A stretch of 64,000 nucleotides of DNA from positions 70,874 to 134,873 of the forward strand of contig NTMA01000078.1 in assembly GCA_002917075.1 (NCBI GenBank), read 5' to 3'. The notes under the pieces are model-generated. The model did not search any database and had not been told where the DNA came from. It saw nothing but the letters and a program-made list of their open reading frames with translations. The first letter of the stretch is position 1. Every line of letters starts with the position of its first letter. The position numbers and the translations under genes were made by a program. Source of the stretch: Hawksworthiomyces lignivorus (lineage: Eukaryota; Ascomycota; Sordariomycetes; Ophiostomatales; Ophiostomataceae). This document shows, piece by piece, positions 44,101 to 55,224 of the stretch.

Positions 44101-45008
44101 AGGATGAAGAATTACATGGTGAAATCCATTCGAATGGTTGCAGTGCCGCATGGGGCGAGGCACTCGAAATGGTTCTACCCTACAAGGAAGAAGCGGAAGA
44201 CCAGGACGGTATGTGGCAAGGCTCAATTCTCCCTTCCCAAAAATCCGCATAGATACTCCACAATGATAGAAAAATACACCCTCCCCCCTGGAAAAATAAG
44301 AAAGGAAGTGCAGAGAGTGTGGACGAGAGCAACCGCCTTGCGAGACAAAGAGATAGATACATAATAAGAACTGCCTGTCTCAAAAGACCTAACCGTAGAA
44401 TCATTTCGCATGAGACTTAATTCGTGCGCTTCCCAAGTCGGCGGTTCCCCTGCGGTTCCCTACCACATCTCATTCCACTTCGTCGACACTAAGCTGCTTT
44501 AGCTTTCTTGCTTGCCCCATACTTACCCTTCCTGTTCTTTACTGATTTTTCTTTTCTTCCTTCTCTTTCGATCCCTAACTCGAACCTCTGATAAACTTAC
44601 ACTTACACGTGAAGTGTGATGCCCTTTCTCATAACTAAATTGTTTCGTTGCAGCTGATGAGAGTACCTGACATTGATCGTCTTTCTAATACCTCCCAGGA
44701 GACATGATATCACCTCTCCCTCCACAACGGTGATGGTCTAGCCTTCCTCACAGAAAAAAGAGAGAACAGCTGTCTCAAGTTGGAAAACGGAAGAGTCCAA
44801 CAACCGCTGCCGTTTCTGCTACCTACTATACGTCGACGGTTGTTGCATTCGCCTTTCTATTTCATCACTTTGTTTTTAACCTTCACTGAGGTTTCTGACA
44901 CTGCTGGCAGTCTTTGCATTGTTCCTATCATTGCTTGTGTCTTCTGGTGTTTCCCGGCGTTGCTCCTGTCTCCCCTCTTTCCACTTCGTCAAATATCTAT
45001 CCATCACC
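41102..45008. other. 3.9-kb gene-empty region
   Basis: No supportable coding region on either strand; frames are short and overlapping, and no signal peptides or family motifs were seen. It must contain the promoters of the fasciclin-like gene (left) and of the orphan membrane protein (right). It is the longest empty stretch in the window. Confidence 0.55.
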
Positions 45009-46965
45009 ATGGTGGTATCTTCGGCGCCACAACTATCTTCTACATACAAGCTATGGCACCGCTTCGTCATGCCCATCAGCGGCGGGCAGCGCGATGCCAT
45101 CGCAGTTCCGGACTTCGTCGCGAATCAACTCAGCTCAGCATATACGATAATGGTCACGTCCATGGTAGTCAATGTATGGGTTATCTGCTTTGCCCTAGGG
45201 TTTTTCTATATCATGCGGCACAACAGCGATCTCGGCCTGCTGTCATCAAACCTTTGGAACAAACGGTCTTCCATGTCTGACTCATTGCTGAGCATGCTCT
45301 CCAAGAAGGCTGAACACTGGAAACGGTGGTGGGTTTACCCAGCCATCGTTATCATCGTCGCTTGCTGGGTAGCACAAACAGCGCTGTCCATCATCATTCC
45401 ACCGCTCATATTCATTGATACCGCTGCCCCAGTCAATGTAAACGCGATTATTGTTCCTCCAAACACCGGGAACACTAGCTCTGACGATGCGCAACTCTTC
45501 GCTCTCGATGTGCCTGCATCTCTGCGCGCCGTCGGTGGTGCTCTCGTTGCAGCTAGTGCAGTAGCAGACCAAGTTTCTGTCACAAAGACAGATCTCGGCA
45601 CTACCTCAAATTTCGAGCCCATCCAGCGCATCGACTACAGCTACTCTATTACCGGGGCCGACTTGGGTCTGCAGCATTTTGCGACGCTACAGCTGAACGT
45701 AATTGGCTCCTGCACGACGGAATATGGCTGGATAGTATCCAGCGACAATTCGTCCGGTTATACCAATGATACATATGCCATCTTCGGAGATGCAGCCGCC
45801 AATGGCCATATCTCTCTCTCTCTCTACGATGGCCCAAGTCCTGTTGCCTTCTTCTACAACGGAGAAGACGGCACTGGTCTAGGCAACACCACCTGGGCGG
45901 CCTTTGTCTCCTCCGTCGACCGCGTCAGCTTTACAGCTAGTACCGATGCTATCTATTATACTGGTACGGGTGGCGATAGCGACAGTAACCTTGGCGGTAC
46001 TGATTACATCGTTCAGCCGAGACGTCCTGCACTGTCCTGTTGGGAGTCTGACGTCTGGTCATTCGCTGGTCATAATAGCTCTGTCATCGGTCTCAACAGC
46101 ACGGCTCTTCCGGGGCTGAATATGCCGCTGGCACTGCAACTTATATTTGCGCGTTATCTTGGTTCGCCGCGCATTGTCAGTCTTGGTACTCAGCTTGGGC
46201 TGGCAGCACTCATGTCGAGTACAACAGCCCTAGGCACTATTTTCGACGGCGGCTCATCGTCCGCCTTTTCTGACATTCAGCGATTGGCTCTCGCCGCGTA
46301 CATTGCTACATCCAACACACTGACTGACACCACACTATCCTCGTCTTACCTCGGTTCTAAGACGAGCGCTGGAAATCTTATTTACGATGATAATAACCAA
46401 CCAATGGAGGGAGCGGATGACTTTGTGGTCTGGAGTAGTGACGTCTCTACCATATCGATCCGCGCTGCCATCGTAATTCCGGTAGTGTCTCTTGCCTCTT
46501 GGATGCTGGTTCTCTTAACGCTGAACTATACGCCTCTAAGCAGCGTCAATTCATTGGACGTCTTGGAGCTTCAGAAGAATATCCAAGAAAAGTACCCAGA
46601 CGCTAATTTGACCATGTACGATGAGAGGACATGGAATGTCAATATGCGCCTGCCAATTCCCGGCAAACTCAGCCGTGGTCTTTCATGGAGTAGAAACTCG
46701 TGAGTCTCCCCATATCAATTTATCAATCGTGTGCGCATGCCGCATCCACATCCCAACGTCTACAAGATGATTCGAGTACTAAAGCATCTCAAAATGAAGC
46801 GGTACAAAATCTCCACCAGACATCGAGTCTCAAAGGATGCCTGTTATCATTATTAAAGAAAATCACGATACCCAAGCCGGAGTTGAAAATGAAGTTACAG
46901 GCGGTGAACAGAAGCCTTCGCGGCAAACAACAGAGACATCAGAACTGGAAAAAACAAGTTCTTGA
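45009..46965 (+). CDS. Orphan fungal membrane protein with large outer domain
   Basis: Two exons, 45009-46699 and 46800-46965, give 618 residues. Membrane segments lie at about 45-69, 109-133 and 483-508. The 350 residues between the second and third are Ser/Thr/Gly-rich, with many Asn-X-Ser/Thr sites (NSS, NTT, NDT, NST) and few cysteines, so this part is probably outside the cell or in the lumen. The tail after the third segment is hydrophilic and cytoplasmic. The 100-bp intron has GTGAGT, a perfect TACTAA branch and an AAG acceptor. If not spliced, the protein would stop four bases later after SRNS. The spliced tail reads GTKSPPDIESQRMPV and ends after about 50 polar residues. No family is recognised; similar three-segment proteins of unknown role are common in filamentous fungi. 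The frame opens at 44919, but the first good ATG is at 45009. Confidence 0.8.
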
Positions 46966-47305
46966 TCTGTGTTGTATTCTTTGAATAGTGTAGGTTGCGC
47001 AACGTTTTTACTATTTGCATATGTCGATACTTGTTTATGAATGTACACTTTTTGCATAGTCAATTGTGCTTAGGACTTCAGTCGTCTCATGTTTGCTTGA
47101 AGCCTCCTTTTGGATAGAAGTTTCTGTCCTAGCACCAACATCGTGATATACCACGATGATGGTGACTACGATGGTGCCTATTTTTAAAGACGGCACACAT
47201 GACAGAAAAAAATGGTAAAAAAAGGCGGAAAAAAAGAGTTCTGAAATACGCTCCTGGTTTTCAGACAAAGTAAAATACGTTATCCCACGGTAAAGAATGG
47301 CATTG
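46966..47305. other. Convergent 3' region
   Basis: 340 bp between the orphan membrane protein stop and the tyrosinase stop. Nothing else seen. Confidence 0.6.
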
Positions 47306-48842
47306 TTATTCGTACGTGTAGCAGAACGGACCATCGACTGTACTGGTGAGCTCTCTGATCTTGTACGTCTTGCCTTGGTAACCAACAACGCCAAGATCGA
47401 CAATATCATCAAGAGTCTGAAGGCGGCCAAATCCCATCATCGATGTACCACCAGCAATGACTTGTGTTCGATTGTCGAGAGCCTGAGTTTGCCAGATGCT
47501 CCACGTACGATCAATCATGCCATGATGTACCCAAAAAGCAGGGTCGTTTGGCGACTGATAAAAGTCGGCCCCGGGATCCCCTGCAATGGTAAAATGACCG
47601 ACTCCGTGCACACCCATGCCTCCAGTTGGACTGGTGTTCTGCATGCTGTTTTGGAATGCGGCAATATTGGCACTCCCGGTGATAAGTGATACAATATCTT
47701 CGGTACGTCCATATCGAGACGTCAGGTAGTTTGAAATATCACGGCGCAGGCAGCGCGTGTTTTTCCCCATACCATTCGAAGACGGGTTCGCCGGTGGGGA
47801 TGGATCTGTAGCTGCCGCAAATGGCCCCAAGTGAATAGACATACTTTTCGTATAGAGAATTAGCATTTAGTCAACGACCATGTTATGAGAGTAAGGAGAT
47901 ATCTACGGTTTTCGATAATTGTCACTCTTGGGATGCTGCTCACTTCTTAAATGGACCTGTCGTTACACAGCCTCCTCCGTTTCCGGCGGGTCCAAAGCTC
48001 TGGCCTCTGTGCGTAATTTTCTCTCCATTGCCACTGAGGCTTGTATCGCTTCCATCGAAGATAGGAGACGTTTCAGGGTCCTTAGCCCATCTTCCCCAAT
48101 CCCAGTACTGTTCGATCGGCTTTATTAGTCACGATGTCATTTTATGTTAAAGCAATAACAACTCAAGCGGCCGAAGCAAGAGAAAAGACAATAGAAAATA
48201 GTCAATGGGACGTACTGGTTGAGTGCCATTGTATCCACATTCGGTTCGAAGTGCCTAGTTCAACTTCATTAGAAACAGCTTGTGGTAATATTAGAAGCTT
48301 CTAGCGTATTATAGCCGACTAGGTGCCTGGACATACCTGCTCAAAGGACCACGTATAATACCGGTGCCATGAAAGGAAGTTCCCTGTTCCATGAATGGAT
48401 AGAGTTTGATTGACATGAACAGCAACAAAATCTTCATAGCGATTTGTAACTCCAGCAAATTGTGTCAATTTAGGAGGCTTTGACATAAGGCAGAGCATTG
48501 CTGCAATATAGGCCTTTCGTTCATCTGTCGTCAAGTCTCCCCTGGTAGACCGCATAAGTCAGCTATTTCGGTGCATGCCAAAAATATGACAAATGACGGC
48601 TATAGCAACACACTCCGCCTTTAGTTTTGTGTTTGGTCCTGGTATTTTCTGTATCCTTACCATTCTCGTCGTATTTCCAGCTTGTCCTGTGTGCATGTCT
48701 TGGATTTGGCAATGGCGGCGTCAAGCTGCGATCGCCCCTTTTTCTGGAGCTCAACAACGGCATCCGTATGTGTTGCAGATGGGAGTCCAGCTGCAGAACT
48801 CGCCAGCGCCGCGAGGAGCACCAAGGGCTTAAGGCGAACCAT
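47306..48842 (-). CDS. Short secreted tyrosinase / polyphenol oxidase
   Basis: Type 3 copper oxidase acting on phenols and catechols. Five exons on the minus strand, 48842-48661, 48541-48337, 48254-48216, 48107-47944 and 47843-47306, give 375 residues. A signal peptide (about 1-19, cleaved after SSAAG) predicts secretion. Copper site A: His in FVAVHVNQT, His in SIHGTG and His in WHRYYTW. Copper site B: GVHGVGHF supplies two histidines and FWVHHGMIDRTW the third. The family block PYWDWGRWAKDP is formed across a splice junction. The protein ends shortly after a Tyr-X-Tyr motif (CYTYE), which marks the end of the core domain, so the usual C-terminal lid domain is absent. The residue two before the second site-A histidine is Ser, not the Cys of thioether-linked tyrosinases. 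Confidence 0.92.
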
Positions 48843-51800
48843 GCTTGTCTTTTGCTAGTTAGTGTCGTCCTGCAACCAAATTAATGAGTGTCACTACTTT
48901 GGCACCAAGCCCCGAAAGCATAGCAATACACAGATGTGTGGTTGACTAATCTTATAAATTCCTTGCAGACAGACATAGGTGCGAGAGAATCTAGCGAGTG
49001 TAGTCTTGCTACTCTGTGTTATATACACATGGCATCCGGGAAAGATTCCAAGGTAAGTAGCTTTCTGACCCTTTTTTAAGACTCTGCACTGGCTAGACTT
49101 ATAAGAGCCACTTTGGAATTATTAGCCGACTTTGAAGCCGGCCAAGGCAAGTGAAGAATTAAAGAAGTCAAAATAAACGAAGTGCTATATACGATGACAA
49201 TATTATTGGATACCTACATAGGGAGAGCGCAAGGGTTTGTATTGCAAGATGTTGGCATTACGAGAAAAAATTATGTTCTTTATAAAGCGAAATGTGGTAT
49301 CGCGGAAATGGCCTTGTCCAAACTAATGGGGCAAAGAAGCATGTTTCGCAAACAAACAAAACTCACGCCGCACGGAATGCCGGCAGTCAGGTTTGTTGCC
49401 CGCGGATGGAGGTGGAAACATTATATTATGAACGAGTAGAAGCCTCGGTGTTGTCAAGTAAAGAACAAAATGCAATGCGTACTAGTCGTGAATGGTGTGC
49501 TGCCCCGGATACGGATATTTCGCGTCCGCCTGTGCACTGAAGGGGCAACCCTGTTTTGGAGAAAGTTGAATCGTGTGTGTTCTTTTCATACACGGGAAAT
49601 CCGGGGTAAATTTTTGGTTAAATTTGCGGAAAGGAGGCAAGAATTTTTTGGATGCTCGATGGAAGAAATACGCTTCTGCCGATTGGTTGGCCAAAAGGTA
49701 AAACCATGTTGCTGAAATATCATAGGGTTGATGAAACTTTAACTGTATGTCATTCATCGACCAGGGACTCTATTTTAAGGTATAGTAATTTGTGACCACT
49801 ATATTGAGATCTCCTTCCAAAGCTTTCCTAGCGAAGGCCTCATTTATTTTAAGGATAGACGGCATTTAACATAAGCTTCCGGCCAACCTTGTTTCCTCCG
49901 CAGCGGCACTGGCATGCATTTAGATTTGTTCTGAGTTATGTCTTCCTTGACATATTCTTGACTCGTGGGTTGCCGAGTTCGGCTAGAAGTTGGTTGATAA
50001 ATGTGCTCGTTTCTTTAGAGAATTATTCACAACCACGACCAAAACCATATCATTTATTGATTAACACGTCAATAATGTACAGGATGTGGCTCGTGGCCCA
50101 AGAGTGTGGTGAAACGAGGGACGAGGAGCGTAGCACGATTAGAGTCACGTTGTATTGATATAAATAGTGTCACCACCCCAAAAAGCAGAAGTCCCGGGAT
50201 TGTATCATGCAATATAGTAGGATTGATATGGCGATGGCTTTCACCTTAGACGAACGGCATACCGGCACGTCAAAATTTCCAAGAATGACTCTGAAGAATC
50301 CCTGTACTGGCATCATACAAACCAGCATAGAGCCACTACCAGTTTCTTTACTTGACGCTAGGCAGAAAATAAAACATCATGTCTCACCTTTCATTATCAG
50401 TGCTGAAATTATGGTCAGGAAGGTTCATAGATAGCCCCAAGACAGTGACAAGGAACCGAGCTGAGCTCAGCCGTGCCTTTTTGTCATTCTCTTAGCAACT
50501 TCCATGTCTTCGATATGAAAATTCCTGTTCCTAGCTACTCACAAGTGCAAATAGCATGTACCTATTTGGCTTGGTGACTACTCGCTTTGCGATGTGAATC
50601 TGGCAGATGGGCTTCACATCTTGCTACTAAAAATATGATTGTCTATTGTAAACGCACTCTTCTACGAGTTTACCTGAAGCCATTTTACTTTATGAGGTTC
50701 CTAAAATGAACAGCGGCCTACTAGCCCATGAACCTTTCACTAAGATTCATATCCGAGAAACATGCGAGAAGAGGAGAATACGTGTCTAACGTATTTTGCC
50801 GGAATGATGTATTGATGTCTTGGGACTCTGAATTTCTCACGACAGCAAGCATCATTGAAGCTGACATGAACGGGGTTAGTTTCGAGCAGAAAAAAGAAGG
50901 AACTTCACTCGAAGCAATACAACAGAAATACAGTAAAAAAGAAGAACAGTCAGTAGGGATCGTGCCCGGTAGATATATTAGAAGAAGCATATGAGGCACA
51001 ATCAGCCGTTAGCCTGACCAAGCTAGCGAAAGATACCCTGCCCCGTCTTGTTTCCCCGCAAAGCCTTGCTTTAAAAAAAAAAAAAAAGAGCTACGCTTTC
51101 CAGAGAAGAGTCTAGATCGAATCCCAGGAAAATATATTTTATTTACACTTACAAGTCCTGAGAAGTTCCTATGCATATCTTTGTATAGAAGTCCTCGCAA
51201 TCAAAACAATGGCTCACATGCTCCCGCTGAACCAACCTCTAATATCCTTCTCCCCTCTTCGATGATAAAAAGCCGACGATGACCAGGAGCGCTGTACACA
51301 AAATTCTCGCCATAGAGAAAAAAGGGAGGTATCTCACGATACTATAATCATGAGAGCTTCTTCAGGTTGGAGTTTATAACACTCGAGGAGACGTGAGGTA
51401 GAACAGGCAAACAGGCGTAGAGTAGCAGATAAAACAAGCTTTTGTTCTAGACTGGTCCCGACTGCCGTATGGCTCGGTAATGCTTGGCGAGAATAGCCGG
51501 CACACGAGGCTCTACTCTTTTGCCAGTGGATTAGAACATCAAAGCTCAGTTCTACCGTCAAACATTACGCCGTGTTTGTCCCCTACCTCTTCTCTCTCCG
51601 TAGCGGAGGCGATATGCCGAAATCTAGCAGCACAGGAATATCTCCGAGTGGTGGAATATCAACGCCGTGAAGAGGCTGAAGGGTAATGGCATCGTGATGA
51701 AAATCCAGACAAGGCCATGCAAGTTATCAACAAAGAAAGTTTTCATTACAATCATCGTCATGGATTGGTGCAATTAAGCCACCAAATATATGCGATCAAC

Positions 51801-52248
51801 AGCATCGTGAATTATTGGCTCTTATCCCCCCCAAGTAAGAGCAACGGGGAAACATGATAGTTGACACATGTACAGGTAACCTATCCATATTCCCTTTCTT
51901 CAGAGGTAAAGGTACTTCGTCTTGCCTGGTCATTATATTGCATAGGACTGGCGAGGCCGCGCGTTGCAGTGCTTTGGAGCTTAAATGGAATACCAAAGGA
52001 GGAGAAAGCTTCTTTTGAGTAACCGGAATCTTTGGGTATCTTCGGACTATAAATTAAGTCAAGCTCCCTCGACATGTCCCCTAAAGTTTTTTGATCAATC
52101 CTCTCACATCTTCCCTCTATAATAAAGTTTTCTTTCTCAGTCTACATCCTTTCAAGGGTAGAACCCACCGCAGGGAACCTAACAAAGAATCGACTCTACT
52201 GCCAACAACCTGAGAAGCTAGTTGTATTTCAATCCACAACAATACACA
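48843..52248. other. 3.4-kb gene-poor region
   Basis: Holds the tyrosinase promoter next to 48843. A moderately long open frame at 50728-50994 lacks recognisable features and is not called. Poly-A near 51071-51087. More AT-rich in appearance than the housekeeping parts of the window. Confidence 0.5.
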
Positions 52249-52734
52249 ATGAAGCTTCTTCAGGTTCTTCTAGCGGCTCTAGCCATCAACAACATCGCTG
52301 CAGCGCCGCTCGATGCTGCTACAGATGTTTCTAACCTTGACGACGCTGGCCACCCCGGTCACAATAGCGGCCAAGTATCGGTTCGCCCTCCGGCGGGCCC
52401 TTCTCATAATAATCAACAGCACGGTGGCCAACACCGACAGGGGGGGCAGCAACACCAAGGCCAGCAACCGCAACAGCAGCATCAACAGCAACACCAGCAG
52501 CCACAGCAGCGGCCCCAAGGTGGCCAAAACCGTGGTGGCAAGGGGAAGGGCCACAATGCCGTAGCACCGACTGTTCCTGGGATGAGCACTTCAACCTCTG
52601 GCCTTGTTGAGGATGTGCCGGCCGTTGAGGCCCGGCAGTTTGGCGGAGGCCGTGGAAAAGGGAAAGGCAAGCGTGGTAGAGGAAAGGGCAAGGGATTTGG
52701 AGGGCCAGCGGGAGGCGCGCCGCCGAGCCCGTAG
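52249..52734 (+). CDS. Small secreted Gln/His/Gly-rich protein
   Basis: Single exon, 161 residues. A clear signal peptide (MKLLQVLLAALAINNIAAAP) is cleaved near residue 19. The middle (about 55-100) is almost entirely Gln, His, Pro and Gly; the end has Gly-Lys-Arg-rich repeats (GRGKGKGKRGRGKGKG) and stops in a Pro-rich tail. There are no cysteines. The His/Gln run could bind metals, and the basic repeats could bind polyanions or be Kex2 sites. Function is unknown. It looks like a surface or effector-type protein of narrow distribution. The frame opens nine codons earlier, but signal-peptide logic selects 52249. Confidence 0.75.
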   Translation: MKLLQVLLAALAINNIAAAPLDAATDVSNLDDAGHPGHNSGQVSVRPPAGPSHNNQQHGGQHRQGGQQHQGQQPQQQHQQQHQQPQQRPQGGQNRGGKGKGHNAVAPTVPGMSTSTSGLVEDVPAVEARQFGGGRGKGKGKRGRGKGKGFGGPAGGAPPSP

Positions 52735-54167
52735 AGCTGGGCATGGTTATTCGAAGCTACCCATTAGTCTCTCAGATATGGATGGAGCTTCACAGGCAGT
52801 TAAAGCGACAGGAAGGTCAACCAGCTTATTATACAAGCTGACTGGTATGTTTTCCTACTGGGTTCTAGTGGCATCATCTATGTCATCTTTTCAGAAGACG
52901 GGCAACACTGAGAAGCGTAGAGAGAGGAAAAAAATAAAAATAAAAATAAAAATAAAAAAAAAATAAAAAAAAATAAAAAAATAAAAATAAAAACTAACAC
53001 AGAGATGCAAAATCTCTAGTGCCTCTAAAACAACATGAGTTTCAATGCTTTGGTTAGTCCCAATGGGTCTCGTAGCTTCGTATAGTCGAATTCGGACTAT
53101 ACATAAAATAATTATAGTACGAGAGTCTTGTTTTCGATGGAAGTCATATACGAAAGCTAGAGATTGTACAACTTCTAAATATAATAACATCTAATAGACC
53201 GTTGCATCTGAGGTGCGAGATTAAAGAATTGATCAGAGCACTGGAATTACTATTTAATGATACATTGACTGACCATGTGCACGGTAAGTTCGCCATTCGC
53301 TCAATGAGCCGCAGCCGTGTCTATTTCTCAGTGGCTACGTACGGTCCTATTTCGTGCTACAAGGTTCTGACTCTACTCCCAATCTATGCAACTAGGTTTC
53401 TATGAGATACGAAGTAATACGGGATATTGCTTGGCGACGATCTGTTTCACTTCCCCTCTCTTATTCTTTCTATACATTCCTTTTTCATCTGCATCCTGGT
53501 GACAAGGCAGAGATGAGATACCGCCATCTGGGCCGGCCATGTCCCTGGAATCATCGGCTAAATGTATCTTAATTTTTATCTGGTCTGCTTCCAGGGAACA
53601 GCTTTCCGGGGAGCAGATGAGAAAGTCAATAGGTGTGAGGGCTCTTTGAAGACGAGCGATGGTAGATGTACGTCTTTATCTTCGTTTCCGTGTCTTCTTG
53701 CCTGTTAGGGTCTATACTGATGCCCCCCTGCACACAGAATTGCTACTATCCTACCCAGAAAGAAGAAACTGCTGCAAAACAAATCAATTCCAGTCGAACA
53801 GCGAGCAAGGAGAGTTAGATGGTGTTTTTCTTCTTTCGTTTTCTTTTTTCTTTTTTCTTTTCTTTTCTTTTTTCCTTTCTTCCCTCTTTTTACCTCTTTT
53901 TCTTGGCTATGCCTTCATCGCTCCGTCGTCTGCCCAGAGTCCAACTCTCATTCACTTGGTATATCTTCTTGGCACAATGTTACGTGCAGTAAGAGAACTA
54001 CCTCGACCTCTCGGCCACCTGCGCATATATATCTCACAGGTAGCCGTATTAATGCGTGACCGTATCCCCCTCGCGCTCCCTTTCCATTGTATCTTCTCGC
54101 CCTCCCTCCACTCCATCTCCTACCGCCTTAGCAAGACTCGTAGTATTACCAACCCCCCACAAACACC
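52735..54167. other. Intergenic with A/T-rich tract
   Basis: Contains the low-complexity AAATA tract at 52925-52993 and, near 53825-53880, a T/C-rich run. No supported gene. Confidence 0.55.
52925..52993. repeat. A/T low-complexity tract
   Basis: About 69 bases made of AAATA-like units and longer A runs, about 190 bp after the small Gln/His-rich gene. Confidence 0.9.
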
Positions 54168-54644
54168 ATGGAGTTTTGCCTCAGCCACGCCATGGGTTTT
54201 TATGCCATTCTTGCCGTCGCCATTTTCTTTAGAAGGTGAGTTTGCAGCTCCTTTTATATTGGGCATCTCGAGTTATGTTCCAACGGAGACATTAATATCA
54301 AGCAAGACCCCGCAGATAACTAACCATAGACAAGCTTGACGGTTGGCGCTGTTGCTAACCCGGCTGGCGGTTGTTCTGTGCCGCCATATTCATGTCCCAC
54401 GATTACAAGCACCGTGTCACCACCCGGGTGCACACCCACATTGTCTGACGGACCGTGTATTGTGCCACAATGCATTTTCCTCGATAGGGTGACGGTACCT
54501 TGCCTCTGCGCTGCCACGCCAGTTACAACTAAGCATGTAACTGGTCCATGCACTTGCAGGCATGGGTGCGCCACGACAACTGAGTTGGTGTACCTCCCAT
54601 GCCCAACATCTGTTGCAGACTTCTCAGCCTCGACAGCAGAGTAG
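54168..54644 (+). CDS. Small secreted cysteine-rich protein
   Basis: Two exons, 54168-54235 and 54335-54644, with a 99-bp intron (GTGAGT, CTAAC, AAG) in phase 2, giving 125 residues. Exon 1 supplies a hydrophobic signal segment (MGFYAILAVAIFF); exon 2 gives a mature part with 11 cysteines, several in CxC pairs (PCLCA, PCTCRHGC). It is Thr/Pro-rich between the cysteines. No family is recognised. The size, signal and cysteine content fit small secreted effector-type proteins. Exon 1 contains two possible starts (54168 and 54192); the second gives the shorter signal peptide. An odd number of cysteines leaves one unpaired or a dimer. Confidence 0.68.
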
Positions 54645-55224
54645 TCGCCAAATAAGACGAATCAAAATTGTCTGGGAGAGCTCGGAGAATAGTGAAGATG
54701 GGAAAATTGTGTTCTTAATTTGTTGATGACATGTTTGGTGTTGCTTTTAACAGACTTTCCTTAGTCATACATATAGATGGAGATGCGCTTCAAGGTGTTA
54801 GCAAGGGATTAATAAGGAATACACGAGGCATGTGAAAGACGATTTGGTCTCTGTTTTCTGTGCTTTTCTTGGCCCCATCTGACAAGTTCGCCACAATGAG
54901 TCTGTAACAATTGACGCTGCTCTAGAGTAAGTCCGGAATCCAGTACGAACATAAGAGGTGCTGCAAACAACCTGGTATATCGCCTCTCTTTGTGATGAGG
55001 CTGTCACCTCGCTTATACCCCCAAAAATGCCCGCCTTTTGCGGAATTAATTGGTTAAGCCAAAGTCTCAGAAGTAGCCTCACGCGCAGCATGCACATATA
55101 TTGTGTTGATGACGGCGCGATCTCACCGCTTTCTCGTATCCTCTCTATTGAGCGGAAAATGACGAAATTTGAGAACATGCGTGGAATGTAACTTGCCCTT
55201 TTCCGGGAAATCACACTAAATTCT
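54645..55224. other. Convergent 3' region
   Basis: 580 bp between the secreted cysteine-rich gene and the C2H2 gene, whose 3' ends face each other. No coding region supported. Confidence 0.6.

Noticed and set aside
44570..44600. TCGAACC motif suggesting a minus-strand tRNA T-arm
   Set aside because: The flanking bases do not form the five-pair stem, and no anticodon arm could be found at the right distance.
44919..45008. Thirty-codon upstream extension of the orphan membrane protein
   Set aside because: No ATG start in it, and the residues are leader-like. The ATG at 45009 has a good context.
50728..50994. Plus-strand frame of 88 codons in the gene-poor block
   Set aside because: No signal peptide, domain or splice partners; the minus strand is open over the same stretch, so it is probably chance.
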